DNA of 64,000 nucleotides, from contig JAHDHL010000002.1 in NCBI GenBank assembly GCA_020631355.1, positions 131,703 through 195,702 on the forward strand, given 5' to 3'. The position numbers and the translations under genes are program-made. The notes under the pieces are model-generated. The model did no database searches, was not told the DNA's origin, and saw nothing but the letters and a program-made list of their open reading frames with translations. Source of the stretch: Saprospiraceae bacterium. Lineage in GTDB: Bacteria > Bacteroidota > Bacteroidia > Chitinophagales > Saprospiraceae. Of the stretch, positions 16,362-27,700 are shown piece by piece. Position 1 is the first letter of the stretch. Every line of letters starts with the position of its first letter.

Positions 16362-18068
16362 TTACTCATCTAATACCCGATACATCGAATTCAAGGCATT
16401 ATATCCCAATAGCCTGTACTTTAGAGTTTTACCGTTATCAGTCTTAAAAGTCAAGAGGACTTCATAATCCGTTCCCCAGCTATATCCTTCACCCTTTATA
16501 CTTATATTTGATTCATATTGAGAGCTAAAATTCATTCGCTTGGGAAGTGGAGTGATCCATTTGATCCCCCCTTTGATATTCTCAATGGAAACCAAGGTAC
16601 AAGAGTATCCTTTCGCCCTGATTGTCAGCCTCAGATTGTTGCCACCAACAGAACCACCACCACTGGAAAATACCGGCTCTCTCATCCGATGGATACCTCT
16701 GATGGAAAAATTATAGTTGACACCGGGAATAGAGAGTCTTTTTTCTGGCTCTGCATCCCTCGTTTTCGACAATGCGGATATCAAATCGGACTTACTGAAC
16801 TCCAAATACTGCTGGCTGTTTGTACCCATTACAGCACTTAACAATTCCCTTGTATTAGCGACATGGGAATACTCGGATGTCACGAGTAAAAAGGTCAATC
16901 TGTCCCCATTCCTTGACTTGAATTTCAGGTAATTCTTCACTGAACCATAACCATTCCCACCCGGAGGCACCAGAATAATCAGGTCATTCTGATTCAATTG
17001 GTCCAGATGTGTCTTAAAAGTTTCCAATCGATTAGTTTCGAATTGCTTGGATTTGTTTTGGGTATACCAATCTCCAAGATTTTCCTTTAGTTGATAGCCC
17101 CCGATAAGAAAAATGAGGAAAAAAGGGAATAAGACTAGATAATTCACTCCTTTCCATCCCGGTTCTTGTACTTCTACGACCTGGGTCTCACTCCATTCGT
17201 CATGCCAACCCTTTTTTCCAAAAAAGGAAAAAGGCTCGAAAGGAACAAAACGGTAAAGGGTCCGCATCAAACTCTTTTTGAAATCCGGTTTCTCACCATT
17301 CACATCCACAACTCGGGTTCCTGTAAGAAACTTGGCAGGAGTAGCCCCAAATAGGGTTTCGAAGAAAGGGTAATAAATCAGACGATATGCAATGAGTATT
17401 ATCAATGTCCCAAATGACCCCATCTGAACCAACCCCTTAACAATGCCACTTCTACTGAATACAAAGGCAAAGACATGTATAATGAGCAGACAAATGAATA
17501 GATCAAAAAAGAGATGGAAGAAACGCTTCAACTTACCGGCTGGTACAAGTTCCTCTATTACCCTATCATTCACATGTAAATCCTTATGGGCTAAGGAATA
17601 AGATGCACTAAGATGGACAATGATATGATAAGACAGATAGCACAGGAATACTGATATTCCCAAACCCAGCATCCAATTCAACCAAGTTTCAAGGGATGTC
17701 AAATTGTTGGCTACTACGGAATAAATATCAGCAGTAAGCTTATAAACTACGCCTAACACCTTACTCAGTAGTAGTACGGAAAAAGCAAATAATAAGAGTC
17801 GCTTCTCCTTTATTTTTCTAAAATAGAGTATGCCTCCAATGATTAGGGTCAGATAAAAAAGCGTAACCAGATAATACCAATTCATGGTTCGTCCTGATAC
17901 ATCGACATTAAAATGTAAGAAATTAAAATCACTAAGGTGTACATAATACAAGATCCAAAGCACCTTAACCGTACCAGTAGTGGTCAATATGATGTATTGG
18001 CCTATGAGTCCCAGTACTCCCAAAGCAATACTGATGAATCCTATGTTTTTTTGGATGAATGTTTTCAT
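16362..18068 (-). CDS. RDD family multi-pass membrane protein
   Basis: 568 residues. The N-terminal third has several membrane helices (IGFISIALGVLGLIGQYII, YLVTLFYLTLIIGGILYF). The centre is an RDD domain: FDLFICLLIIHVFAFVF, then PFFETLFGATPAKFLTGTRV, in which the conserved G-x-T-x-x-K segment is clear. The last 200 residues are soluble (GDRLTFLLVTSEYSHVANTR and a beta-rich end). RDD proteins are linked to ion or solute transport, but the substrate here is unknown. No operon partner on this strand. Confidence 0.75.
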   Translation of the reverse strand: MKTFIQKNIGFISIALGVLGLIGQYIILTTTGTVKVLWILYYVHLSDFNFLHFNVDVSGRTMNWYYLVTLFYLTLIIGGILYFRKIKEKRLLLFAFSVLLLSKVLGVVYKLTADIYSVVANNLTSLETWLNWMLGLGISVFLCYLSYHIIVHLSASYSLAHKDLHVNDRVIEELVPAGKLKRFFHLFFDLFICLLIIHVFAFVFSRSGIVKGLVQMGSFGTLIILIAYRLIYYPFFETLFGATPAKFLTGTRVVDVNGEKPDFKKSLMRTLYRFVPFEPFSFFGKKGWHDEWSETQVVEVQEPGWKGVNYLVLFPFFLIFLIGGYQLKENLGDWYTQNKSKQFETNRLETFKTHLDQLNQNDLIILVPPGGNGYGSVKNYLKFKSRNGDRLTFLLVTSEYSHVANTRELLSAVMGTNSQQYLEFSKSDLISALSKTRDAEPEKRLSIPGVNYNFSIRGIHRMREPVFSSGGGSVGGNNLRLTIRAKGYSCTLVSIENIKGGIKWITPLPKRMNFSSQYESNISIKGEGYSWGTDYEVLLTFKTDNGKTLKYRLLGYNALNSMYRVLDE

Positions 18069-18239
18069 GTTTGTTCTATTCTGATTTCAAATATAAATAT
18101 CCCTAATGAATCATATAAAAACAATGGAATTAAAAGATAGGGATACTAAGTATTGGTTCCTTGGTATAAAGGAAGATACAAAATCGAAAAAAGATAATGG
18201 GTTATAAATATTCCTTATGTACGAATAGGCGTATTCTCC

Positions 18240-18644
18240 CTACTCCTCCAAGTAATCCATGTTGACCTGAAATTTTCCGTTCTTTTTACGGATACTGACT
18301 TCAATAAGATATTTGCCCTCATCCACCCATTCCTTGGATGGTTTGTTTTTGGGAATGTGGGTCAGGTGGAATGCTGTTCTTTTGCCCCACCAGGTCTTTT
18401 TGGATATCACCAAATCATAGGATTGGTCTTTCCAGAATCCGTTTACTTGTTGCATGGGACTGACATGGTCGGGTGCAAGATGCCTGAATGCGGTTTCCTT
18501 ACCGTCAGATTTGAGGGTATAACTTTCTATGTGGTACTTACTATTATTGAATAACCAAATCTTCACATTCGGGGAATCAGTGGGCTCAGGTTGCTGGGCC
18601 AATGCAACCATAGATAGGCAAATAAAAAGCAAGAATGCTTTCAT
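18240..18644 (-). CDS. Small exported protein of unknown function
   Basis: 134 residues with a signal peptide, MKAFLLFICLSMVALAQQ. The mature part has two beta-rich halves (NVKIWLFNNSKYHIESYTLK and GKYLIEVSIRKKNGKFQVNM), which suggests a compact periplasmic beta domain. No motif is recognised. It lies alone between the RDD gene and the DUF5916 gene. Confidence 0.65.
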   Translation of the reverse strand: MKAFLLFICLSMVALAQQPEPTDSPNVKIWLFNNSKYHIESYTLKSDGKETAFRHLAPDHVSPMQQVNGFWKDQSYDLVISKKTWWGKRTAFHLTHIPKNKPSKEWVDEGKYLIEVSIRKKNGKFQVNMDYLEE

Positions 18645-18985
18645 CGAGGTAGGATACTTGTTTAAAAATAGTGCGTTGTTGCAGGGTATTCATTTTGGGA
18701 GTATTGCTTCGAAATCCCCCTGAATCCATTAAATCTGCAAACAGTTGCTAAAGTAACAATAATGATAAAGAAGTTGTTTGAAAATAATCCAATGATTCAG
18801 CTACAAGTCATTTTACCTATCTTTTTTAAAGTATTCATAATAAGGTTGAAAAGAAAAAGCCAAGGCATAATGACCTTGGCTTCCCAAACAATATCCACTT
18901 ACTTTCCGAAGTAGTCCAAAAGATGGTTTTGAACGATTTGTATCATTCATAGCACCTCATTCCGAACCGCTTCATAAAACAAAAG
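18645..18985. other. Intergenic region with the terminator of the DUF5916 gene
   Basis: About 340 AT-rich bases. Apart from the hairpin at 18857-18882 I see no gene or RNA. Confidence 0.4.
18850..18882 (-). terminator. Terminator of the DUF5916 gene
   Basis: On the minus strand AAGCCAAGG pairs with CCTTGGCTT across an 8-base loop and is followed by TTTTTCTTTTC. It lies about 100 bases past the stop. Confidence 0.75.
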
Positions 18986-21634
18986 TTACTTTAAGAATCT
19001 ATATGTTGCCTTTATCAAAAAGGTATTATTGATTTTCTGGTCAGGGAATAAATTATCCATCAGATATGGCATCAGCCTAACATCATCGGGATTGGTGAAA
19101 TCACTCGTAAAACTATCCGTACTTTGGGACCAGACGAAAAACAATTCCGATCCCGGAATATATTCCCATCTCAATACCAGATTCGAACGGAACTGCATGA
19201 ATACGAAATTCGGATTGTAAATCGTATAATCTGTGATTCCATCATTATTCTCATCAATGGCATAGCGATTGGTTTCTTCGTTATACTCGACATTCTCAAA
19301 CAAATCGATTCTTTCTTCGGAATTCCTCGCCATAGGATTGGAAATGTGTTTGAAATTGAAATATTCCCCCCTAGAAATAAATGGCTGGCCATAATACTGA
19401 ATCGTCAGATTCGGACGGATGGTATAATTCACCCTAAAAGAGGTTCCGAATGTTTTTTGCTTGATGGATGCATTGATATAACGGTCTCCATTCTCCGTAC
19501 TGAGATTCGTTACATATTGGAATGACCTCCTATTGTATTCGAACCAAGGACTGGCACTCAACTCCACCGTTCGGGTAGGTCGATACCTGATTTCACCATC
19601 AAAACCTGTGATTCTGGAAATATTCTGCTGTGCAAATACATTGAATGCGTTCAGGAAGATTCTGACTTTCTTTCGTTCGTCCGAACTGATGTACATCCAA
19701 TGAGAAAAGTTGGGATTGAAATACATGGTCGGCCCACCTCTCAGAGCCGAAGTCGGTTTGTTGTTGAAATTGAAATTCACACCTGTTCCATAGCCCCAGA
19801 AATTCTTGAATTGGGCATGGTGGTTGGCTCCCATATACATGAAACGATTATGGCCACCAAAATCAAAATTGGTCCTATGTGAGTAATTGAATCTCATATT
19901 CCTGAATACCGAAAAGGGTTGTCCGATGCGATAATACATCCAGAATCCGTGGGTAATCTGGTCAGCATTGGCTAGGAAACCGATATCGTTCAACTCCAGA
20001 CTGGGTGACAACCAGTTCAATGAAGCCTCAAAATTGACTTTCTTGTTTCCTGCATTTCTTCCGATTAGGAATGTTCCTCCATGGCCGACCAAGGAAGTAG
20101 CAGTGGAATCAATGGATAAATGTGTTGCATCAGGCCTTTGGAAAAGTCGCTGAATGGAAGTCTGGGTATTGAGTATGGATTGTTCGCTACCGTTCACCTT
20201 GGAAAACATGGCACGGGCATTCACAAACCACTTTTGGTCATTCCACCTATGGGTTACATCAAACATGCCTGAATAGGCCGATTTTCTCAACCAGTCCATA
20301 TCCACTCCATCATTCAATCTTCTGTTCGTGGCTGTAAACATACCTCCAATGACGGTATTACCACCCGAAAAATCCTGCATGAGTCTACCCACGAAGTAAT
20401 TGGTCAGCGGTTCGATGACTTCCTTACGTTCTTCCCCATTGACTACATTTCGGATATTGGCCCGTTCTTCGGCTGTAATTGTTTCCATGATACCTATGGA
20501 TAATCCATTCTTGGTCTTTCCACTGAATTTGGCAGCACCCCAAATGGTCGTATTATCAGGAGCATCTGCAAATTCATTCCCATTCAGTCCGGGATAGCCC
20601 TTTGGGTTCCCTCCTACCCTACGGGAATAGAAAAGATTACCTCCATTGAAATTACCATTGAATAAATTCCTATTCTCTACGAAGAAAGGCCTCCTTTCCT
20701 GGAAGAACACCTCGAACCCATCCAATCGCAATGCAGCAGGGTCAGCTTCTACCTGACCGAAATCAGGATTGACGGTAAAGTCCAATACCAAATCGCTGGT
20801 CACACCTACCTTTCCATCCAATCCCCCATTGATGGAAAAATCAGAACCATCCCGAAACGGATTTCCGACTTCGGGTTCATAACTGTCCACCTTAAGTACC
20901 GTATAGGGTTGGAGCTCGATTTGTTTCTGGGGTTTGATACCTTTCAATCCATGCAATTCTCCGAAATCACTTACCCAAGTATTGGAATTCTGTGGAATAT
21001 GCTGCCAAACAGAACGTTCTTCCATTCTGAAATCCCTCCTTGTGGATTGTAAGCCCCAAATATGATTTTCCTTATTTCCATAACGAAGTTGACTGAATGG
21101 AATCTTGATTTCGGCAGTCCATCCCTCATCATCAATCTGTGTCCTTACATACCAAATCGGATCCCAACTCGTATCCCAATTGTTGCCATCATTGGATATG
21201 AATTCGTCTCCCTTGACACCTGATGCGGAAATCGTAAAGGAGAAAGCGGTTCGCTTGTCATAGTAACTATCTATATTGAATTCGACCCAATCCCCCTCAA
21301 ATCCATCACGCCTAGACATACGTCTTACAATCTTGTCTGGTTCGGTATCGTAACATCTGGCTCCGATGTACAGGTATTTGTCATCATACAATACCTTAAA
21401 AGCAGTATTCTGGGTAGGTGCTTGGTTATCATAGGGTTCCCTTTGGATATAATCACCACCCCATTCTACCTGTTCCCAGGCTTCGTCATCCAGTTTACCA
21501 TCAATATTTGGAGAGGAGGAGGTAATTTTTTGGGTGAAATACTTCTTTTTTGCAGTGCTTGTCTCCGCATCTTCTTGTGCTGACAATATGCCAAGACAGC
21601 ACATGACCATGCACAGGGATAGAATGATTTTCAT
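18986..21634 (-). CDS. DUF5916 outer-membrane protein with CBM9-like N-terminal domain
   Basis: 882 residues. Signal peptide MKIILSLCMVMCCLGILSAQ. Residues about 35-230 are a CBM9-like carbohydrate-binding fold (SPNIDGKLDDEAWEQVEWGG, YDDKYLYIGARCYD, GWTAEIKIPFSQLRYG). The rest is the DUF5916 region (VTSDLVLDFTVNPDFGQVEA, then FFQERRPFFVENRNLFNG), with aromatic strand-like repeats to the C-terminal Phe-Leu-Lys, typical of a large outer-membrane beta-barrel. Such proteins are frequent in Bacteroidota and are thought to act in glycan handling, but no reaction is known. No SusC/SusD pair is adjacent. Confidence 0.87.
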   Translation of the reverse strand: MKIILSLCMVMCCLGILSAQEDAETSTAKKKYFTQKITSSSPNIDGKLDDEAWEQVEWGGDYIQREPYDNQAPTQNTAFKVLYDDKYLYIGARCYDTEPDKIVRRMSRRDGFEGDWVEFNIDSYYDKRTAFSFTISASGVKGDEFISNDGNNWDTSWDPIWYVRTQIDDEGWTAEIKIPFSQLRYGNKENHIWGLQSTRRDFRMEERSVWQHIPQNSNTWVSDFGELHGLKGIKPQKQIELQPYTVLKVDSYEPEVGNPFRDGSDFSINGGLDGKVGVTSDLVLDFTVNPDFGQVEADPAALRLDGFEVFFQERRPFFVENRNLFNGNFNGGNLFYSRRVGGNPKGYPGLNGNEFADAPDNTTIWGAAKFSGKTKNGLSIGIMETITAEERANIRNVVNGEERKEVIEPLTNYFVGRLMQDFSGGNTVIGGMFTATNRRLNDGVDMDWLRKSAYSGMFDVTHRWNDQKWFVNARAMFSKVNGSEQSILNTQTSIQRLFQRPDATHLSIDSTATSLVGHGGTFLIGRNAGNKKVNFEASLNWLSPSLELNDIGFLANADQITHGFWMYYRIGQPFSVFRNMRFNYSHRTNFDFGGHNRFMYMGANHHAQFKNFWGYGTGVNFNFNNKPTSALRGGPTMYFNPNFSHWMYISSDERKKVRIFLNAFNVFAQQNISRITGFDGEIRYRPTRTVELSASPWFEYNRRSFQYVTNLSTENGDRYINASIKQKTFGTSFRVNYTIRPNLTIQYYGQPFISRGEYFNFKHISNPMARNSEERIDLFENVEYNEETNRYAIDENNDGITDYTIYNPNFVFMQFRSNLVLRWEYIPGSELFFVWSQSTDSFTSDFTNPDDVRLMPYLMDNLFPDQKINNTFLIKATYRFLK

Positions 21635-21724
21635 GAGTTTGATAGTTCAATGGTTTAAAACAAGTAGTATAGCAGAAAGGACATGGCATTCATCCCAATG
21701 TTGCACCTGAAACCGAATCAAACC

Positions 21725-21759
21725 AAAAAAGGGTTGGATGCTAGCATCCAACCCTTTTT
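21725..21759 (-). terminator. Perfect-palindrome terminator of the giant surface protein gene
   Basis: 34 bases from AAAAAGGGTTGGATGC to its mirror image are fully self-complementary and end in a T run on both strands, 22 bases past the stop on the minus strand. Confidence 0.9.
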
Positions 21760-21781
21760 ATCATTCAGATATGATGTCGTC

Positions 21782-24700
21782 CTATCTTACTAATGTAACA
21801 TCACCTGTAAACTTCTCTATGTGCCCGTCAATGAATTCCGCTTCTAGGAAGTAGACGAACACCGCACTATTCATCGGTTTTCCATTGAAGTAGCCATCCC
21901 AACCTAAATCTTGGGAATTGGGTTGGAAATCATTTAGACTATAGACCAATTCGCCCCATCTGTCAAAGACTTGGAAAGTCCTGATATTCGCTACGGTCGG
22001 ACCGGTGTAAACCGTTAGGAAATCATTGAAACCATCATCATTCGGTGTGAATGCATTCGGTACGAATATATTCCTATCCTTATTCACTCGGACCAACAAT
22101 TCTTCCACTACGACACAACCATTGATGGTATCCGTAACCGTAACAGTGTACAATACGGTATTGTAGGTACTTGTGGTAGGATTCGGACAATCGCCACAAC
22201 TCAAGGAATCGGATGGAGACCAGCTAATGGTTGTATTATCCTGATTCGGAATAGCGGTCAATTCTACGGTTTCACCTAAATTAATCAAGGTATCCAATGG
22301 ATAAGCAGTTACAATCAGTTCACCCGGTTGATTCACAAAAACATCCGCAGAATCCAAACAGCCATTGGCATCTTGGATGTACACGGTTTGTGTGCCGCCG
22401 GGTTGTAATGGGAATATCGTGTCAATGATGAATAATTCATCCGCCAATGCATAACTATAAGGAGGCGTGCCACCAAATGCAGTATCCACAATGATAGTCC
22501 CATTTTCCTCGCCAAAACATCTGACATCCTCACTATCCAATACCAAGGACAATGGTTCGGGAGAATTGACTATGGCCGTACCTGATACCACACATCCATT
22601 CTGGTCCGTAACGGTTACTTCATATGACCCCTCACATAATCCCGTTGCAACTTCCGTCATCTGACCACCGGCATTGGCATCCCATATATAATTGAATGGG
22701 GCCAGACCACCTGAAGCAGTGATCATTGCCTCACCATCACAGCTATTCGGGCATGAAGTATCATCCACTTCTATCTCGTCAATAACCAGTGTAGTAACAT
22801 TATCCACATTCACATCCAAGGTAGCAGAGCAATTATTACTATCAAATACCGTAATCGTATTGATACCTCCGCACAGGTTATCAGGTGTAGGACTATTATT
22901 ACCATTCGCCCATTGATAAGAATAAGGAGGCGTACCTCCGGATACATTGATACTTGCGGTACCATCGCATGCAGTACAATTGGCAGGTGTTGACCCTAAT
23001 AGGGTAATAATAATTGGGGATGGAGTACCCACATTAATGACTTCAGTGGCTTGACAACCATTCGCATCCTCAACCACCACATTATATGTTCCGAATGGAA
23101 TATTATCCACGGTATCATCCTGTCCTGTCGCAGCACCATCCCATGTATAGGTATACAGTCCTGTTCCTCCTGACACATCAATTACAATCGAACCATCACT
23201 GGAACTACTACAAGTGGCATCATTCACGTCAATCACTGTGATAACAAGTGCATCAGGCTCATCCACAAAATATGTTTCCTGTCTGGAACAATTATTATTA
23301 TCCGTAATGACAACCGTATAAGTTCCCGCAGTCAATCCTAAGAATGGATTAGCATTGGACGTTCCCCAATCGTATGTAAAAGGTTCATTGGTTCCATCAC
23401 CTGTGGTTACGATTTCGATACCTCCGGTGGCACTTCCATTACAGTCCACATCCGTAATCGTTTCTACCGGTGTGATGGTAAACGTTGAATTTATCTCAAC
23501 AGAAGTTGAGGCAGTACAGCCATTGGCATCCGTAGCCGTAACAAAGTAGGTACCTGCCGTCAGGCCTGTTGCATTGGGTCCTGTCTGATTATCATTGGTG
23601 CCCCATGCGAATGTATAGCCACCAGCTCCGTTAGATGCAGATACTGAAGCTGCTCCATCTGGAAATACACAATCTGATTGGATTTGGGTTTCTATTGCTG
23701 TCACCGTCATTGCCATTGGTTCATCAATGGTAATAGAAGCTGTTTCCACACAATCATTCGCATCTGTTACAGTTACGGTATAAGTACCTGCAGTCAATCC
23801 TGTAATCATAGCAGTTTGGCCCGGAGGAGAATTACTCCATAGATAAGTGTAACCTGCAGTTCCATCAGTAGCGACAACGGAAGCCGTTCCATCCATTCCT
23901 GCGGCACAACTTACATCTGTCCCTGATATGGTGAGTGTCAATGCCAATGGCTCGTTCACATCAATTTGGGATGTGGCCGTACACATATTATCATCCGTAA
24001 CGGTTACGGTATAAGTACCTGCTACCAATCCTGTGGCAGTAGCAGTCGTTTGAATAGGTGTAGTTGACCATTCGAAACCATAACCTCCCGCTACCGTACC
24101 TCCGGTTGCAGAGGCCGTTGCTGTTCCGTCATTACCCCCTGTACAACTTATATCTGTCTGGGTCAATGTTGGGGTAATGGCCAATGGCTCCGTCACTTCA
24201 TAAGAATAGGTCGCCGTACAACCCAATCCATCCGTGACCGTAACAACATAAGTATCAGGAGATAAATTGGTTGCCATATCATTAGCACCAGCTGCAGCAC
24301 CATTCCAAGCATATGAATAGGTTCCGTCGCCACCCGATGCCATTACTGATATTGCGCCATCGTTGGCACCATTACAGGTTAAGTCCGCTGTTGAAACTTC
24401 CGTTACTACTACTGGTGGTACTTCAGTAATATTGACGGATGTCTCATCCGTACAACCATTGATATCCGTAATCGTTACGGTATAGGTCCCTGCAGCTGTT
24501 ACAGAAACAACCGACCCTGTACCTACGACTCCTGCACTCCATTGGTATGTTAGTGCTCCTTGGCTAGTGGAAGTGGAAGCATCCAGATTGATACTATTTA
24601 CAGTACAATACAATTGGGTGCCTGTGGGTGTGATATTGGCAGTGGGTGGAGTGAAATTTTCACCGATGTTAATCGTTGTGGTCGAGGTACAACCATTATC

Positions 24701-27700
24701 ACTATCCGTAATCGTAACTGTGTAATCACCTGCTGTGGTTATCGTACCCGTACCACCATTATCCGTAACACCCGTACTCCATTGGTAGGTAGCTGTGCCT
24801 TGGACTGTGGAAGTCGGTGTCAGTGTAATTGTTGACACATTACAATTGAACTCAGGCTCATCAGAAGTCAAGGTTACCGTAGGATCCAAGAAATCCTCCC
24901 CTATGGAAATCATTGCCGTAGAGTTACATCCATTATCATCATCCGTGATTGTAACGGTATAATCACCTGCAGTGGTTATTGTACCTGTTCCACCATTATC
25001 CGTAACGCCGGCACTCCACTGATAAGTTGCGGTGCCTTGGACTGTGGGCGTCGGTGTCAGTGTAATTGTTGATACATTGCAATTGAATTCCGGTTCGTCC
25101 GAACCTAAACTTACAGTAGGATTCAGTATATCCTCAGTTATGTTAATTGTAGCTGTGGAAGTACATCCATTGTCATCATCCGTGATTGTAACAGTATAAT
25201 CTCCGGCAGTGGTTATCGTACCTGTGCCGCCATTATCTGTAACGCCCGCACTCCATTGATAAGTCGCTGTGCCTTGGACTGTAGAAGTCGGTGTGAGTGT
25301 AATTGTGGACACATTACAATTGAATTCCGGTTCGTCCGAACCTAAACTTACAGTAGGATTCAGTACATCTTCCGTTATTGTAATATTAGCAATTGCAGTA
25401 CAACCATTATCACTATCTGTAATCGTAACAGTATAATCTCCGGCAGTGGTTATCGTGCCAGTGCCGCCATTATCCGTAACGCCCGTGCTCCATTGGTAAG
25501 TAGCTGTGCCTTGGACTGTAGGAGTAGGTGTTAATATAATGCTATTCACATTACAATTGAATTCCGGTTCGTCTTGACTTAAGGTGACACTAGGAGCAAG
25601 GATATCCTCACTAATGTTTATCATAGCGGTGGAAGTACAACCGTTATCACTATCCGTAATCGTAACAGTATAATCACCTGCTGTGGTTATCGTGCCAGTG
25701 CCACCATTGTCCGTAACGCCGGCACTCCATTGGTAAGTAGCTGTGCCTTGGACTGTAGGGGCAGGAGTCAATGTAATCGTTGATACATTACAATTGAATT
25801 CTGGTTCATCGGAACTCAAAGTCACCGTAGGATCCAAGAAATCCTCCCCTATGGAAATCATTGCCGTAGAGTTACATCCATTATCATCATCCGTGATTGT
25901 AACGGTATAATCACCTGCAGTGGTTATTGTACCTGTTCCACCATTATCCGTAACGCCGGCACTCCACTGATAAGTTGCGGTGCCTTGGACTGTGGGCGTC
26001 GGTGTCAGTGTAATTGTTGATACATTGCAATTGAATTCCGGTTCATCGGAATCCAAGGTCACCACAGGATCCAAGAAGTCCTCTGTAATATTTATCGTAG
26101 CTGTAGCCGTACACCCATTATCACTATCCGTAATCGTAACAGTATAATCGCCCGAAGTAGTTATTGTGCCTGAAACTCCATTGTCAATAACACCCGTACT
26201 CCATTGGTAAGTCGCGGTACCCTGAACAAACGGGCTTGCAGTTAATGTAATGGAATTCACAGTACAATTGAATTCTGGTTCGTCTGAGCTTAGATTTACC
26301 GTAGGATCCAAGGGATCGTCAGGTACGTTTATGGTTGCTGTGGAAGTACAACCATTGTCACTATCTGTAATCGTAACGGTATAGTCACCACTCATTGTAA
26401 TGGTTCCCGTACTACCATTATCCGTAACACCTGTACTCCATTGGTAAGTCGCAGTGCCTTGAACTGTAGGATTTGCTGTAAGTATTATAGAATTGATATT
26501 ACAATTGAATTCTGGTTCATCAGAACTCAAACTCACACTAGGTGCCAATATATCTTCTCCTATATTAATTGTAGTGGTAGCCGTACAACCATTATCATCG
26601 TCCGTAATCGTAACCGTATAGTCACCAGCAGTGGTTATCGTACCCGTTCCGCCATTGTCCGTAATACCAGCACTCCATTGGTAAGTAGCCGTACCTTGTA
26701 CTGTTGGCGTTGGAGTTAATACGATACTATTCACATCACATGTGAATTCCGGTTCATCGGAACTCAAACTCACACTGGGGGCCAATACATCTTCTCCTAT
26801 ATTAATTGTAGTGGTAGCCGTACAACCATTATCATCGTCCGTAATCGTAACCGTATAGTCACCAGCAGTGGTTATCGTACCCGTTCCGCCATTATCCGTA
26901 ACACCTGCACTCCACTGATAAGTAGCAGTGCCTTGGACCGTTGGAGTCGGTGTTAATACGATACTGTTCACATCACATGTGAATTCTGGTTCATCGGAAC
27001 TCAAACTCACACTGGGTGCCAATACATCTTCTCCAATGTTAATCGTAGCTGTGGAGGTACAACCGTTATCACTATCCGTAATCGTAACCGTGTAATCACC
27101 TGCTGAAGCTATCGTACCGGTGCCGCCATTATCCGTAACGCCAGCACTCCATTGGTAAGTTGCAGTACCTTGGACTGTTGGAGTCGGTGTCAATACGACG
27201 CTACTCACATTACAATTGAATTCTGGCTCATCAGAACTCAAGCTCACACTCGGGGCCAATACATCTTCTCCAATGTTAATCGTAGCTGTGGAGGTACAAC
27301 CGTTATCACTATCCGTAATCGTAACCGTGTAATCACCTGCTGAAGCTATCGTACCGGTGCCACCATTATCCGTAACGCCTGTACTCCATTGGTAAGTAGC
27401 AGTGCCTTGGACCGTTGGAGTCGGTGTCAATACGATGCTACTCACATTACAATTGAATTCTGGCTCATCAGAACTCAGGCTCACACTCGGGGCCAATACA
27501 TCCTCACTTATATTTATGGTAGTCGTGGAGGTACAACCGTTATCACTATCTGTAATCGTAACCGTGTAATCACCTGCAGAAGCTATCGTACCGGTTCCAC
27601 CATTATCCGTAACGCCCGCACTCCATTGGTAGGTAGCGGTGCCTTGGACTGTGGGAGTCGGTGTTAGTGTAATTGTTGATACATTACAATTGAATTCAGG